Notes under the pieces: model-generated
What the model was told of the DNA's origin: nothing
Seen by the model: the letters and a program-made list of their open reading frames with translations, nothing else
Database searches by the model: none
Assembly (NCBI RefSeq): GCF_002300555.2
Contig: NZ_NTHN02000004.1
Location: 1-64,000, forward strand
Direction: 5' to 3'
Length of the DNA stretch: 64,000 bases
From: Alloyangia mangrovi
Lineage (GTDB): Bacteria; Pseudomonadota; Alphaproteobacteria; Rhodobacterales; Rhodobacteraceae
Part shown: positions 8,356 through 18,648 of the stretch, in pieces
Numbering within the stretch: position 1 is the first letter of the stretch
Layout of the letters: each line of letters opens with the position of its first letter
Translations under genes and position numbers: made by a program

Positions 8356-8418
8356 ACCGAAATCGCCGCATGCTTTTCTGCGCTTCGCCCAAGACCTTGA
8401 CCCCCGGAGCTGCCCGCC

Positions 8419-11187
8419 ATGGCTGACGGATCGAACGTTCCCCAGACCTCCTTCATCCTCGACGGGCAGGAGGTCAGCGCCTTCCCCGGAGAGACCATCT
8501 GGCAGGTCGCCAAGCGGCTTGGCACCACCATTCCGCACCTGTGCCACAAGGACGCGCCGGGCTACCGGCCCGACGGCAACTGCCGCGCCTGCATGGTCGA
8601 GATCGACGGCGAGCGCACGCTGGCCGCCTCGTGCTGCCGCGCGCCCGCCGAGGGCATGAAGGTGACCACCGACAGCGCCCGGGCAAAGAAATCGCGCGAG
8701 ATGGTAATGGAGCTGCTGCTCGCCGATCAGCCCGCCCGCGCCGAGGCGCATGACCGCGGCTCGCACCTCTGGGACATGGCCGAAGCGGTCGGCGTTTCGG
8801 AGAGCCGCTTCCCCAGACTCGAAACCAACCGCATCCCGCTGCTCGACGACAGCCACGTGGCGATGAAGGTCAACCTCGACGCCTGTATCCAGTGCAATCT
8901 CTGCGTCCGCGCCTGTCGCGAAGTGCAGGTCAACGACGTGATCGGCATGGCGGATCGCGGGCATGACGCCTTCCCGGTCTTCGACATGGACGATCCGATG
9001 GGCGAAAGCTCCTGCGTGGCCTGCGGCGAATGCGTGCAGGCCTGCCCCACCGGCGCGCTGATGCCCGCAACCGTGGTGGATGAGCAGCAGCACGGCGACA
9101 GCCGCGACTTCGACGAGGCGGTGCAATCGGTCTGCCCGTTCTGCGGTGTCGGCTGCCAGGTCTCGCTGAAGCTGAAGGACGGTAAGGTCAAATACGTCGA
9201 GGGGATCAACGGCCCCGCCAACGAGGGACGGCTCTGCGTCAAGGGGCGCTTCGGCTTCGACTACATCCACCACCCGCACCGGCTGACCAAACCGCTGATC
9301 CGTCTGGACGGGGCCGAGAAGGGGCTGAACGTCGATCCCGCCAATCCCTTGACCCACTTCCGCGAGGCGTCGTGGGATGAGGCGATGGAGGTCGCCGCCA
9401 GCGGTCTGGCGAAGCTGCGCGATCAGGGCGGCGAGACGGTCGCGGGCTTCGGCTCGGCCAAATGCACCAACGAAGAGGCCTATCTTTTCCAGAAGCTGAT
9501 CCGGCAGGGGTTCGGCCACAACAACGTCGACCATTGCACGCGCCTTTGCCATGCATCGTCCGTCTCGGCGCTGATGGAGAACGTGGGCTCGGGCGCGGTC
9601 TCGGCCACCTTCAACGAGATCGAACACGCCGACGTGGCCATCGTCATCGGCGCCAACCCAATCGAGAACCACCCCGTCGCCGCGACCTTCTTCAAGCAAT
9701 TCGCCAAGCGCGGCGGCAAACTCATCGTCATGGACCCGCGCGGCCACGCGCTGAAGCGCTTCGCCAGCCACATGGTGCAGTTCCGCCCCGGCGCCGACGT
9801 GCCGCTGCTCAACTCGATCATGTCGGTGATCGTCGAGGAAGGGCTTTACGATCAGGCCTATATCGACCGCTTCACCGAGAACTGGGAGCACGAGAAGCAG
9901 CACCTCGCCGGTTTCGCCCCCGAGACGCTCGAGGACCTGACCGGCATCGACGCCGCCACGGTGCGCGACGTCGCCCGCACCTTCGCCAAAGGCAAGGCGG
10001 GGATGATCTTCTGGGGCATGGGGGTCAGCCAGCACATTCACGGCACCGACAATTCGCGCTGCCTGATCAGCCTCGCGCTGATGACCGGCAACGTCGGCAA
10101 GCCCGGTGCGGGCCTGCACCCGCTGCGCGGGCAGAACAACGTGCAGGGGGCGTCCGATGCGGGCCTCATCCCGATGTTCCTGCCCGACTACCAGGATGTC
10201 ACCGACGACGGGGTGCGCTCGGCCTTCACCGAGATCTGGGGCTCGGGCGACTTCAGCGACAAGAAGGGTCTGACGGTCACCGAGATCATGGACGCTGTCC
10301 ATGATGGGACGATCCGCGGCATGTATATCCTCGGCGAGAATCCGGCCATGTCGGATCCGGATGTGACCCATGCCCGCGCCGCGCTCGCCAAGCTCGAGCA
10401 CCTCGTGGTGCAGGACATCTTCCTCACCGAGACCGCCAATTACGCCGACGTGATCCTGCCCGCCGCCGCCTTCTACGAAAAGACTGGCACGGTAACGAAC
10501 ACCAACAGGCAGGTGCAGATGGGCCGCGCCGCGGCCACCCCGCCGGGTGACGCGCGCGAGGACTGGCAGATCACCATCGAGCTTGCGCAGCGGCTCGGGC
10601 TCGGCTGGGGCTATACCCACCCGCGCGAGATCTTCGCCGAAATGGCCCGCGGCATGCCCTCGCTCGACAATATCACCTGGGAGCGGCTGGAGCGTGAGGA
10701 TGCGGTGACCTATCCGTCGCTCTCGCCCGAGGATCCGGGGCAACCGATCGTCTTCGCCGACGGCTTCCCGCGCGAAGGCGGCCGGGCACGCTTCACCCCT
10801 GCCTCGGTGATCCCGCCGGACGAGACGCCCGACGCCGACTATCCGATGATCCTGACCACCGGGCGGCAGCTCGAGCATTGGCACACCGGCTCGATGACCC
10901 GGCGCTCGAAGGTGCTGGATGCGGTGGAGCCGGGGGCCAACTGCTCGCTGCATCCCGCAACCCTGCGCAAGCTGGGCGTGGAGCCCGGCGGCATGGTCAA
11001 GCTGCAGACAAGGCGTGGCGAGATCGAGGTCATGGCCCGTGCCGACCGCGCAGTGGCGCCGGACATGGTGTTCCTGCCCTTCGCCTATGTCGAGGCGGCG
11101 GCGAACATCCTCACCAACCCGGCCATCGACCCCTACGGCAAGATCCCCGAGTTCAAGTTCTCGGCGGTGCGGGTGACAGCGGCGTAG
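8419..11187 (+). CDS. NAD-linked formate dehydrogenase alpha subunit (FDH1 alpha, bis-MGD, NuoG-like)
   Basis: This is the catalytic subunit oxidising formate to CO2 in the cytoplasm. The 922 residues begin with a NuoG-like [2Fe-2S] domain (CHKDAPGYRPDGNCRACMVE). A His-Cys cluster region and two [4Fe-4S] ferredoxin motifs follow (CIQCNLCVRAC, CVACGECVQAC). The bis-MGD domain opens with a cluster motif (CPFCGVGC). The metal ligand is Cys377 in RLCHASS, so the enzyme uses Cys, not selenocysteine. It is very close in plan to FDH1 of Methylorubrum, a tungsten enzyme; with tupABC nearby, W may be the native metal (inference). Confidence 0.94.
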   Translation: MADGSNVPQTSFILDGQEVSAFPGETIWQVAKRLGTTIPHLCHKDAPGYRPDGNCRACMVEIDGERTLAASCCRAPAEGMKVTTDSARAKKSREMVMELLLADQPARAEAHDRGSHLWDMAEAVGVSESRFPRLETNRIPLLDDSHVAMKVNLDACIQCNLCVRACREVQVNDVIGMADRGHDAFPVFDMDDPMGESSCVACGECVQACPTGALMPATVVDEQQHGDSRDFDEAVQSVCPFCGVGCQVSLKLKDGKVKYVEGINGPANEGRLCVKGRFGFDYIHHPHRLTKPLIRLDGAEKGLNVDPANPLTHFREASWDEAMEVAASGLAKLRDQGGETVAGFGSAKCTNEEAYLFQKLIRQGFGHNNVDHCTRLCHASSVSALMENVGSGAVSATFNEIEHADVAIVIGANPIENHPVAATFFKQFAKRGGKLIVMDPRGHALKRFASHMVQFRPGADVPLLNSIMSVIVEEGLYDQAYIDRFTENWEHEKQHLAGFAPETLEDLTGIDAATVRDVARTFAKGKAGMIFWGMGVSQHIHGTDNSRCLISLALMTGNVGKPGAGLHPLRGQNNVQGASDAGLIPMFLPDYQDVTDDGVRSAFTEIWGSGDFSDKKGLTVTEIMDAVHDGTIRGMYILGENPAMSDPDVTHARAALAKLEHLVVQDIFLTETANYADVILPAAAFYEKTGTVTNTNRQVQMGRAAATPPGDAREDWQITIELAQRLGLGWGYTHPREIFAEMARGMPSLDNITWERLEREDAVTYPSLSPEDPGQPIVFADGFPREGGRARFTPASVIPPDETPDADYPMILTTGRQLEHWHTGSMTRRSKVLDAVEPGANCSLHPATLRKLGVEPGGMVKLQTRRGEIEVMARADRAVAPDMVFLPFAYVEAAANILTNPAIDPYGKIPEFKFSAVRVTAA

Positions 11188-11268
11188 CGGGGTGGGCGCG
11201 CCGTCGGGACCAAGGCGAAGCCGCAGGGCGAGCGCCTGCCCGTCCCGACGCACTGGCGCTCACCCCGC
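11187..11268. repeat. Nested inverted repeat / dispersed intergenic element, copy 1
   Basis: The outer arms GCGGGGTG (11187-11194) and CACCCCGC (11261-11268) enclose inner arms CGTCGGGAC (11202-11210) and GTCCCGACG (11242-11250). The core between them contains CAAGGCGAAGCCGCAGGGC. A close relative of the core lies at 34901-34937. It sits where two genes converge (FDH1 alpha and a histidine kinase), so it may act as a bidirectional terminator. Confidence 0.6.
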
Positions 11269-13224
11269 CACCGGCAACCACACCGTGAACACCGCCCCGC
11301 CATCCGGCGCGTTGGCGGCGGTGATCAACCCGCCCGCCCGCTGCACGATGCTCTGCGAGATCGAGAGGCCCAGCCCGGTGCCCTCGCCGCGGCGGGTGGT
11401 GAAGAAGGGATCAAAGAGCGACGGCAGGTTCTCCGGCGCGATGCCCGGCCCGTTGTCCCGCACCACCAGCGCCACGCCCGGCACACCATCCCGCGCCTCT
11501 TCGGCGAGCGACAGGGAAAGACGCCCCGCCTCTCCCATCGCCTGCGCCGCGTTGAGGATGAGGTTGATCACCACCTGCTGCATTTCGCCCGCGTCGATGG
11601 CGACCTGCGGCAGGGCGGGCAGATCGGTTTCGACCGCGATCGCCCCTTTACTCAGCGCGTGCTCGACCAACAGCAGCGAATCCTCGACCAGCGGCGCCAG
11701 ATCCACCGTCTCGCTGCAGTCCGAGAACTCGGCCGGGCGGGCAAATTTCAGCAGTTTGCCGACGATGGCTTCCATGCGCAGGATCTGCCGGTCGATGAGC
11801 CGCAGCTCGGTCTCGACCCGTGCGGCCTCCTCGCCCAGCTCCATGCGGATCACCTCGACGTTGCCCTGAATCACCGCCATCGGATTGTTGATCTCATGCG
11901 CGACCCCGGCAGTGATCTCGCCGATCGAGGCAAGCTTCTCGCTCATGACGAGCTGGCGATAGGTCTCCTCGAGCTTGGCATTGGCTTCGCGCAGCTCGGC
12001 GGTACGCACATCCACCCGGTCCTCGAGCTCTTCGGCCCAGGCCCGCAGTTTCAGGTCGCGGTCCTGCACCTGGTCGAGCAGCCCGTCGAGATGCGCCGCC
12101 ACCTGGCCGATCTCGTCCGGCCCCACCGGGCCGATCCGCGCCGAGAGGTTGCCGCGCCCGACGCGCCGCATGGTATGGGTCATCCGCTCGAGCGGCGCGA
12201 AGATGCCCTTGGCCAGCCACAGGAAGACCGGCACCGAGAGCGCCAGCACCGCCGCGAAGGCCGCCATCATCCACAGGTAGGCGGCGCGCTTGGCCTCGGC
12301 GAAGGGCGCCTCGAGGAAGCCGACGTAGAGCATTCCGACCCGCTTGCCGAAGCTGTCGCTGAGCGGCAGGTAGCCCGAGATGTACCAGTCGTTGACCACG
12401 AAGGCGCGGTCGAGCCAGGTCTGCCCCTCGCCCAGCACCGCCTGCCGCACCGAGGCCGAGACCCGCGTACCGAGCGCCCGCACGTCCTCGAACAGCCGCA
12501 CGTTGGTCGAGATGCGCACATCGTCGAGAAACAGCGTCGCCGTGCCCTGCCTCGCGCCGCCGGTGACCGGGTTGAGGTAGACCAGCGTGTTGATCGCATC
12601 GATGAAGCCGAGGTTGCTGTTGAGCAAGATGCCCCCGACCAGCACGCCCTCGTGACCCGGCAGCGAGACCGGGCTGGCGGCATGAACCACCATGCCGCGG
12701 TCCTCGACGCGGCGCTCTGTGGGCACGGCGGCCTGCGTCTTGATCAGGTCGATCCGCGCGCGCGCGGCGAGGTTGCGCGGCAGCGCCGCGAGCGCCTCGG
12801 CCGGGAAGATGTCGATGGCTGTCCGGGTCTTGCCCTGCCCCGCCGCGGCAATCACCGGCCATTCGGCAGCGGCTTCGGGCACCTCGGCGGCGGGCAGATA
12901 ATAGAGGAAATCCAGCAGCAGTTCCGAGCGCTTGTTGAGCAGGAACTGCCGGTCGGGGACGCCGTCCGCAAAGGCTTCGGCAAAGGCGACCGAGCCAGAA
13001 ACCCCCGACAGCTCCTCGCCGGTGCGCGCCATGAGCTGCGACAGGTACTGCTCGGCGATGCGCAGGTCGCTCTGCACGTTGGCCGCCAGCACGTTGTCGT
13101 AATCCTCGGTCCAGCGGGTCATGCCGAGCAGCAGCAGGAGCGGCATCAGCACGACCAGCGGCGCAAGCGCAAGGATCAGCAGGCGCAGGCGGACGGAGAT
13201 CATCGGGCGGGTCTTGGCTTTCAT
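11260..13224 (-). CDS. Membrane sensor histidine kinase (cache-HAMP-HisKA-HATPase)
   Basis: This 654-residue kinase has a first membrane helix (about 12-34), a periplasmic sensor region of roughly 270 residues resembling double-cache domains, and a second helix near 315-338. HAMP, a coiled coil and HisKA follow, with phospho-acceptor His443 in GVAHEINNP. The ATPase domain has N box NLILNAAQA, DNGPGIAP and GTGLGLSIS. No response regulator is adjacent. The NtrC-like regulator at 26611, on the far side of the FDH block, is the only candidate partner in the window. The sensed ligand is unknown; a small carboxylate such as formate is a guess from context. Confidence 0.9.
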   Translation of the reverse strand: MKAKTRPMISVRLRLLILALAPLVVLMPLLLLLGMTRWTEDYDNVLAANVQSDLRIAEQYLSQLMARTGEELSGVSGSVAFAEAFADGVPDRQFLLNKRSELLLDFLYYLPAAEVPEAAAEWPVIAAAGQGKTRTAIDIFPAEALAALPRNLAARARIDLIKTQAAVPTERRVEDRGMVVHAASPVSLPGHEGVLVGGILLNSNLGFIDAINTLVYLNPVTGGARQGTATLFLDDVRISTNVRLFEDVRALGTRVSASVRQAVLGEGQTWLDRAFVVNDWYISGYLPLSDSFGKRVGMLYVGFLEAPFAEAKRAAYLWMMAAFAAVLALSVPVFLWLAKGIFAPLERMTHTMRRVGRGNLSARIGPVGPDEIGQVAAHLDGLLDQVQDRDLKLRAWAEELEDRVDVRTAELREANAKLEETYRQLVMSEKLASIGEITAGVAHEINNPMAVIQGNVEVIRMELGEEAARVETELRLIDRQILRMEAIVGKLLKFARPAEFSDCSETVDLAPLVEDSLLLVEHALSKGAIAVETDLPALPQVAIDAGEMQQVVINLILNAAQAMGEAGRLSLSLAEEARDGVPGVALVVRDNGPGIAPENLPSLFDPFFTTRRGEGTGLGLSISQSIVQRAGGLITAANAPDGGAVFTVWLPVAG

Positions 13225-13295
13225 GTCGGGGGGGAGCCTAGCACGGCCCCTTTCCCCGGTCAGTCCGGATCGTCGGGCGGGATTTTCGGCCCGGA

Positions 13296-13793
13296 TCAGT
13301 GGTGATGATCGTGCGGATCGTCAAGCGAGCCATGGATGGCGAACTGCTCGAGCCCGGCATCGCTGGCCTCGATCACCCGGTAGCTCTCCCGAACACCGGC
13401 GTCGGTCAACTCCCGGGCGACGGTGAGCAGCGTGTTGGGTGCATGGTCCTCGCAGAGCTCGACCATCTGCGCCAGTTCCTCGGCGGCGACCGGACGCGCG
13501 GCCTCGATCGAGGGCGCGCCATAGTAGGTCACGAAGTGCTCGGCCAAGAGGTCGGTCAGCGCCTGCAGCTCGGCGGGTTCGGCGTTGGTCACCGCGACGA
13601 AGGTCACCCGGCCAAAGGTCTCGAGCCCCAGCCAGCCGTTGGCAAAGGCCTGCCGCGCCTTGCCGGTGAGATCGCCCTCGGTCCAGTTGGAGAACTCGAA
13701 ACCGCCGGAAATGCACCATTCCCCGGTGCGGGCGGGCGAGGCGAAGACGCGGGTGTCGCTCTCGTCGAAATGGATGGCGCGGGCGAGCTTCAT
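13296..13793 (-). CDS. DUF6505 family protein
   Basis: This 165-residue protein starts MKLARAIHFDESDTRVF, the conserved opening of DUF6505, and ends in a His-rich tail (DDPHDHHH) that could bind metal. An AAGGA Shine-Dalgarno site lies ahead of the ATG at 13793, so the upstream in-frame start at 13820 is rejected. Function is unknown. It is the last gene of a minus-strand run, polyferredoxin, DUF6494, apbC, BPL-like, DUF6505, that recurs beside formate dehydrogenase genes in alphaproteobacteria. Confidence 0.75.
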   Translation of the reverse strand: MKLARAIHFDESDTRVFASPARTGEWCISGGFEFSNWTEGDLTGKARQAFANGWLGLETFGRVTFVAVTNAEPAELQALTDLLAEHFVTYYGAPSIEAARPVAAEELAQMVELCEDHAPNTLLTVARELTDAGVRESYRVIEASDAGLEQFAIHGSLDDPHDHHH

Positions 13794-13803
13794 GCAAAAT
13801 CCT

Positions 13804-14510
13804 TCAAGGGGCGGGCTCAAGCAGGGTGGTGAGCGGGATGAGGTGGGTTGTCTCGCCGTTGCGCAGCAACATGCCGAAGTCCTCGTCGACGCCGAGGAAG
13901 GTGCCGGAATGCCCGTCCTGCGTGACCTCCTCGCCCATGTCCTGCGCCAGCGTGCGCCACTCGGCGTGCAGCGCGCGGCTGCCCTCGCCTTCCCAGCGGT
14001 TGACCCAGTTCAGCGTGTGCCGCGCCCAGGCTTCCAGCAACGCAGGCGGCTGCACCTCGGCGCAGCCCTCGGCGAAGAGCGAGGTCTGGTCGGGCGTGTC
14101 GCCGGGGCGGTCGCTTTCCGGGATGAGCGGCAGCGTGAAGCCGATGACCAGCCAGTCCGGCAGCTGCGCAGGATCGGTGGTCGAAGCCATGCAGCGGAAG
14201 CGCCCGCAGGCGGCGCCGTTGACCCGGATGCCGCCGTCCCAGTCCAGATGCACCGAGACCTCTGGCGGGGCCATGACGCCAAGCGCGTTCTGGAAGCCGA
14301 CGCCGCAGAGCGGCAGCATGGCCATGGCCTGCTTGAGCGGCACCTCGGGGGCGAAGACCAGCGCCCCCTGCAGCACGTCGGCGGTGATGCGATAGGCGAC
14401 CAGCCCGGCATCGCAGCCCAGAAGGGCGCGCTGGCAGGCGTGATCGAAGGCATCGGTGGTCACCTCCTCGCCCCAGAGAAGGGGCGGGAAGGCGAGTTCT
14501 TCGGTGGAGC

Positions 14511-14514
<4 letters not shown>
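13804..14514 (-). CDS. Biotin/lipoate-protein-ligase-like protein with DUF4444-type C-terminus
   Basis: This 236-residue protein has the core of the biotin/lipoate ligase fold (strand-rich segment ALVFAPEVPL, later VSVHLDWDGGIRVNGAACG). It lacks the usual GRGRxGR biotin-binding loop, so a true ligase activity is doubtful. The C-terminal ~60 residues (GTFLGVDEDFGMLLRNGE) look like the DUF4444 beta barrel. Its start overlaps the apbC stop by 4 nt. It probably serves maturation of the FDH complexes, but this is inferred only from position. Confidence 0.7.
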
Positions 14515-15575
<1,061 letters not shown>

Positions 15576-15578
15576 GGT

Positions 15579-15770
15579 TTACTCCTGTCCCTTGATCTCG
15601 CCCGTGACCTCATGGGTCAGACCGAGCTCTTCGATGGTGATTACGGCCTTCACCGCGAATGTCTTCCCGCCGGTTTCATTGCCGCGCATGGCTTCCTCGA
15701 TCGCCTGCTGCGAGGTCACCCCCACCTGCTTGAGAAACTTGCGCATGGACATATTGAAATCGTCGCTCAT
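15579..15770 (-). CDS. DUF6494 family small protein
   Basis: This 63-residue protein carries the motif FNMSMRKFLKQVGVTSQQAIE of the DUF6494 family, which is conserved in alphaproteobacterial FDH-associated clusters. It is soluble, without cysteines, and fits closely between the polyferredoxin (23 bp) and apbC (3 bp), so it is operonic. No function is known. Confidence 0.75.
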   Translation of the reverse strand: MSDDFNMSMRKFLKQVGVTSQQAIEEAMRGNETGGKTFAVKAVITIEELGLTHEVTGEIKGQE

Positions 15771-15793
15771 TCGGGCCTCCTGTGGCTCTGAAC

Positions 15794-17740
15794 TCAGTGA
15801 TCGCGCCGTTTGCTGAGGTAGTCGTCCGTGGTCCGGGGACGCGGACGCTCGCCTGCGGCAAACGGGTTGTCCTGCGCATGGTACTGCGCATTGACCCGGC
15901 AGTCGTCACACATCTGGATCATCCGCAGCTTGTCGCCGCTGAACATGGCGTGGGACTGAAGCTTTTCGGTGATCCGGTCAATGGTCGACTTCACGCCAAA
16001 GAGCGAGCCGCACTCGATGCAGGCAAAGGGCTCTTCCTCGTTGATCACGCGCTGCTCCAGCGCCTCGTCGCTGAGCAGCAGGCGCGGCTCGTAGGTGATC
16101 GCATCCTCGGGGCAGACGTTGGCGCAGAGCCCGCACTGCAGGCAGGCATCCTCCTGGAAGCGCAGCTGCGGCAGGTCGGGGTTGTCACCCAGCGCGCCCG
16201 AGGGGCAGAGCGAGACGCAGGAAAGGCAGAGCGTGCAGGCGTCGGTGTCGACCAGCACGGCACCATAGGGCGCGCCCTCGGGCAGCGGCAGGCTCTCGGT
16301 GCCGGGGTGCAGCGCGCGCGCAGCCTGGCGGGTGATCTGGCGGCGGGTGCCCATGGGCCGCACCGGCGTGGCGACCCGCGCGGGAGCAGCCTCGACGTAG
16401 AGCGCCTCGGACATGGCGTCGGGATCGGAGGTCTGCAACAGGGTGACCCTGCCGCCGCCCGCGATCGCATCGGAAAGCGCCACCTGCGCCTCGAGCGCCG
16501 GAAGATCCGCCCCCGGCCCCGGCAATACGGTCACCGAGGCAAAGCCCGCCGCCAGCGCCGCCACGGTCTCGGCATGGCCGAAGGCACCGATCGCGCGGAT
16601 CTCGAGCGGCACAACGTCGGCGGGCAGCCCGTCGCCGTGGCGGGCGGAGAGGCGGATCATTTCGGCGCCATGCGCGTCGTGCACCAGAAGGCGCGGCGCA
16701 TGGCCACCGGCATCAAGGAATGCCTTCGCGAGGGTCTGCGCCCGGCGCATGGTCAGATCGACCGGCGGCGCATCGTAGCTGATCGCCCCCGAGGGGCAGG
16801 CCGACGAGCAGGCACCGCAGCCGGCGCAGATCATCGGATCGACCGTCACATGCTCGCCGTCGGGCGAGATCGCCCCGGTCGGGCAAAGGTCGAGGCAGTT
16901 GGTGCAGCCGGTCTTGCCCGCGCGTGAATGCGCACAGAGCAGCGACTCCAGCCGCACGTAGAGCGGCTTCTCGAAGGTGCCGACGAGGTGCGAGGCGGCC
17001 ATGACCGCCGCCGCCACGGCCTGTGGACGGCCGGGATCGGCGCGCAGGTAGCCCTCGCGCTTTTCATGCGCCGGGAAGAGCGGCGGCTCACGGCGCAGGT
17101 CTAGGATCACGTCGCATTGCGACAGGCCGCCGTCGCGCGGCTCGGTCAGGGTGAAGCTCCCGCGCCCGCCCGGCTCGACTTGGCGCAACGCGTCAATCGT
17201 CACCTTGAACTGGCCGAGCGCGCCCTGAGCCTTGCGCAACCGTCCCGTGATCACGTCGAAGGCCCGTGTGTCGGGCAGGTCTTCGGGACTTTCGAGCAGT
17301 ACCGTCACGCCAAGATGCGGGGCCAGTTGCGCGGCCGCCTCAAGAGCAACCTCGGGCGCACCAAGGATAAGGCAGAGCCCCTCGGAGAGGACGTCGAGGG
17401 TCTTCTCCGGCACGGCGGGCAGCATCGCCTCGGCGGCCAGCGCGGACATTTTGGGTAGTTTGGACGCTCGGTCGGCACTCCATCCGGCGCGGTCGCGCAG
17501 GTCGAGCAACGGTGCGGGCTCCACCTCGAGCTCCTCGGCCAGCGCCTCGAAGGTGCGGCTCTCTTGGGTGCAGCAGAGGACAACATTCCCCTGCGTCAAT
17601 CCCTTGGCGGCGCGCTCGATCTGGCTGGTGCAGAGCGCCTTGCAGGGGGGCGCGACCTCGAATCCCGTGGCTTTGGCGAGCGCCTCGGCATCGATGGACT
17701 GCGAGCCCATACAATCACATGTAATCAAGGTCTTGGTCAT
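15794..17740 (-). CDS. 4Fe-4S polyferredoxin (FDH-cluster associated)
   Basis: The protein has 648 residues. The N-terminal third contains scattered Cys (CDCMG, CKALC, LCC) and resembles HdrA/CoB-like adaptor domains without a clear nucleotide site. Paired ferredoxin modules follow: CTNCLDLCP with CAGCGACSSACP in the middle, then CTLCLSCVSLCP and CLQCGLCANVCP near the C-terminus. CIECGSLFG and CDDC are at the end. It can carry at least four [4Fe-4S] clusters and should be cytoplasmic (no signal peptide). It is divergent from the DUF3305-FDH operon and probably relays electrons to or from the formate dehydrogenases or supports their maturation; the partner is not shown by the sequence. Confidence 0.82.
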   Translation of the reverse strand: MTKTLITCDCMGSQSIDAEALAKATGFEVAPPCKALCTSQIERAAKGLTQGNVVLCCTQESRTFEALAEELEVEPAPLLDLRDRAGWSADRASKLPKMSALAAEAMLPAVPEKTLDVLSEGLCLILGAPEVALEAAAQLAPHLGVTVLLESPEDLPDTRAFDVITGRLRKAQGALGQFKVTIDALRQVEPGGRGSFTLTEPRDGGLSQCDVILDLRREPPLFPAHEKREGYLRADPGRPQAVAAAVMAASHLVGTFEKPLYVRLESLLCAHSRAGKTGCTNCLDLCPTGAISPDGEHVTVDPMICAGCGACSSACPSGAISYDAPPVDLTMRRAQTLAKAFLDAGGHAPRLLVHDAHGAEMIRLSARHGDGLPADVVPLEIRAIGAFGHAETVAALAAGFASVTVLPGPGADLPALEAQVALSDAIAGGGRVTLLQTSDPDAMSEALYVEAAPARVATPVRPMGTRRQITRQAARALHPGTESLPLPEGAPYGAVLVDTDACTLCLSCVSLCPSGALGDNPDLPQLRFQEDACLQCGLCANVCPEDAITYEPRLLLSDEALEQRVINEEEPFACIECGSLFGVKSTIDRITEKLQSHAMFSGDKLRMIQMCDDCRVNAQYHAQDNPFAAGERPRPRTTDDYLSKRRDH

Positions 17741-18084
17741 GATTTCCTTCCTGGCGAACGGCGCGGATTCGGGCCATTTCCCGCTCGGTTAGGGGGGTAG
17801 CTAGCCCCGATTCGCCCCGCCCCACAACTCAATTCCGCGAGCGGAAAGCCGCCCATCCCCTGGTCTGCGCCCCGCCGCGGATCGGGGTGATTCGCATGCC
17901 GCGCCGCAGCACCTTTCCGGAGTAAAAAAGTCAGATTGGACAGTTTGACCCTGCCGCATTTTTGCCCCCTCCGTGACTAGCCAAAATGTCCATCATCGGT
18001 CTCAGAATACCGCTGTGCACCGATTGGCCCTTCCCCGATGCGCTCTACTTGTTTCAATCACAGTGGGAGGAAGGATACATCACT
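17741..18084. other. Divergent promoter region of the polyferredoxin and membrane FDH operons
   Basis: This 344-bp spacer contains no supported gene. It ends in a run of lower-GC sequence (17920-18000) with a TTGACC at 17945-17950. I could not assign a matching -10. An in-frame ATG at 17986 lies within it but lacks a ribosome site, so transcription of the DUF3305 operon probably starts here and includes a leader. Confidence 0.45.
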
Positions 18085-18087
18085 GTG
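18066..18087 (+). promoter_or_regulatory. Strong Shine-Dalgarno and GTG start of DUF3305 gene
   Basis: GGAGGAAGGA at 18066-18075 stands 9 nt ahead of GTG 18085-18087. This makes the GTG a better start than ATG 17986, which has no such site and would add 33 residues not typical of the family. Confidence 0.65.
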
Positions 18088-18648
18088 ACAGGTCATCCGA
18101 GCAACGATCAATACATGCCCGTGGGCGTGGTTCTGCGCCGCACTCCCGGTGTCACCCGTTGGGCCAGATGGGCCTGGCGGGCCGTTGCCGTGCTGCCCGG
18201 TGCCGGCCCCGCGGACTGGCGCGAACTGCGCCGCGAGGGCGAGGCGGTCGAATACCACGCCGCCACCGTCTCGCTTGAGCTCTACCGCGCCGAGACCGAG
18301 GCTTACCTGCACGGCATCACCGCCCGCGAGCCCTCGGTCTACGTCGTCATGCGCAAGACCTTCGGCGAGCATCCCTTCGAGATCGTGCTGATAACCGCCT
18401 CGCCTTACGAGGCCCAGGACTATTGCGACAGCGGCGAGGACATCGTCGAGAAGGTGCCGATGCCCGCGGGGCTGCTCGCCTGGGTTGGCGATTTCGTCGA
18501 GCGCTACCACGAGGAAGAAGAATTCGTGAAACGCCGCCGGGATCGTGCCAAGGTGGACGGCAAGCAGGACGGCATCGGCGATCCGCGCATCTCCAAGCCC
18601 GCGGATATCTACGCCTCGCCTGGCCTGAAGAGAGGGAGGCTGCAGTGA
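18085..18648 (+). CDS. DUF3305 domain protein (FDH accessory)
   Basis: This 187-residue protein includes the family opening MPVGVVLRRTPGVTRWARW at residue 11 and a central EPSVYVVMRKT segment. DUF3305 genes stand at the head of alphaproteobacterial membrane-FDH operons, and the product is thought to help assemble or regulate the enzyme; no activity is established. The C-terminus is rich in charge (FVKRRRDRAKVDGKQD). Its stop overlaps the GTG of the DUF3306 gene (GTGA), so translation is coupled. Confidence 0.8.
   Translation: MTGHPSNDQYMPVGVVLRRTPGVTRWARWAWRAVAVLPGAGPADWRELRREGEAVEYHAATVSLELYRAETEAYLHGITAREPSVYVVMRKTFGEHPFEIVLITASPYEAQDYCDSGEDIVEKVPMPAGLLAWVGDFVERYHEEEEFVKRRRDRAKVDGKQDGIGDPRISKPADIYASPGLKRGRLQ

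Noticed and set aside
9541-9555. Possible selenocysteine formate dehydrogenase
   Set aside because: The metal-ligand codon is TGC in both alpha subunits (Cys377 of FDH1, Cys198 of the membrane enzyme), and neither gene contains an in-frame TGA.
8122-11253. Very long open frame (over 1000 codons) on the minus strand opposite the FDH1 alpha gene
   Set aside because: It is the shadow of a high-GC coding sequence; its translation is rich in Arg, His, Gly and Ala with no family motif, and it lacks a ribosome-binding site. The same applies to long frames opposite the membrane FDH alpha gene (18983-22267), icd (41186-43432), flhA (44238-47579) and the antiporter (58045-60510).
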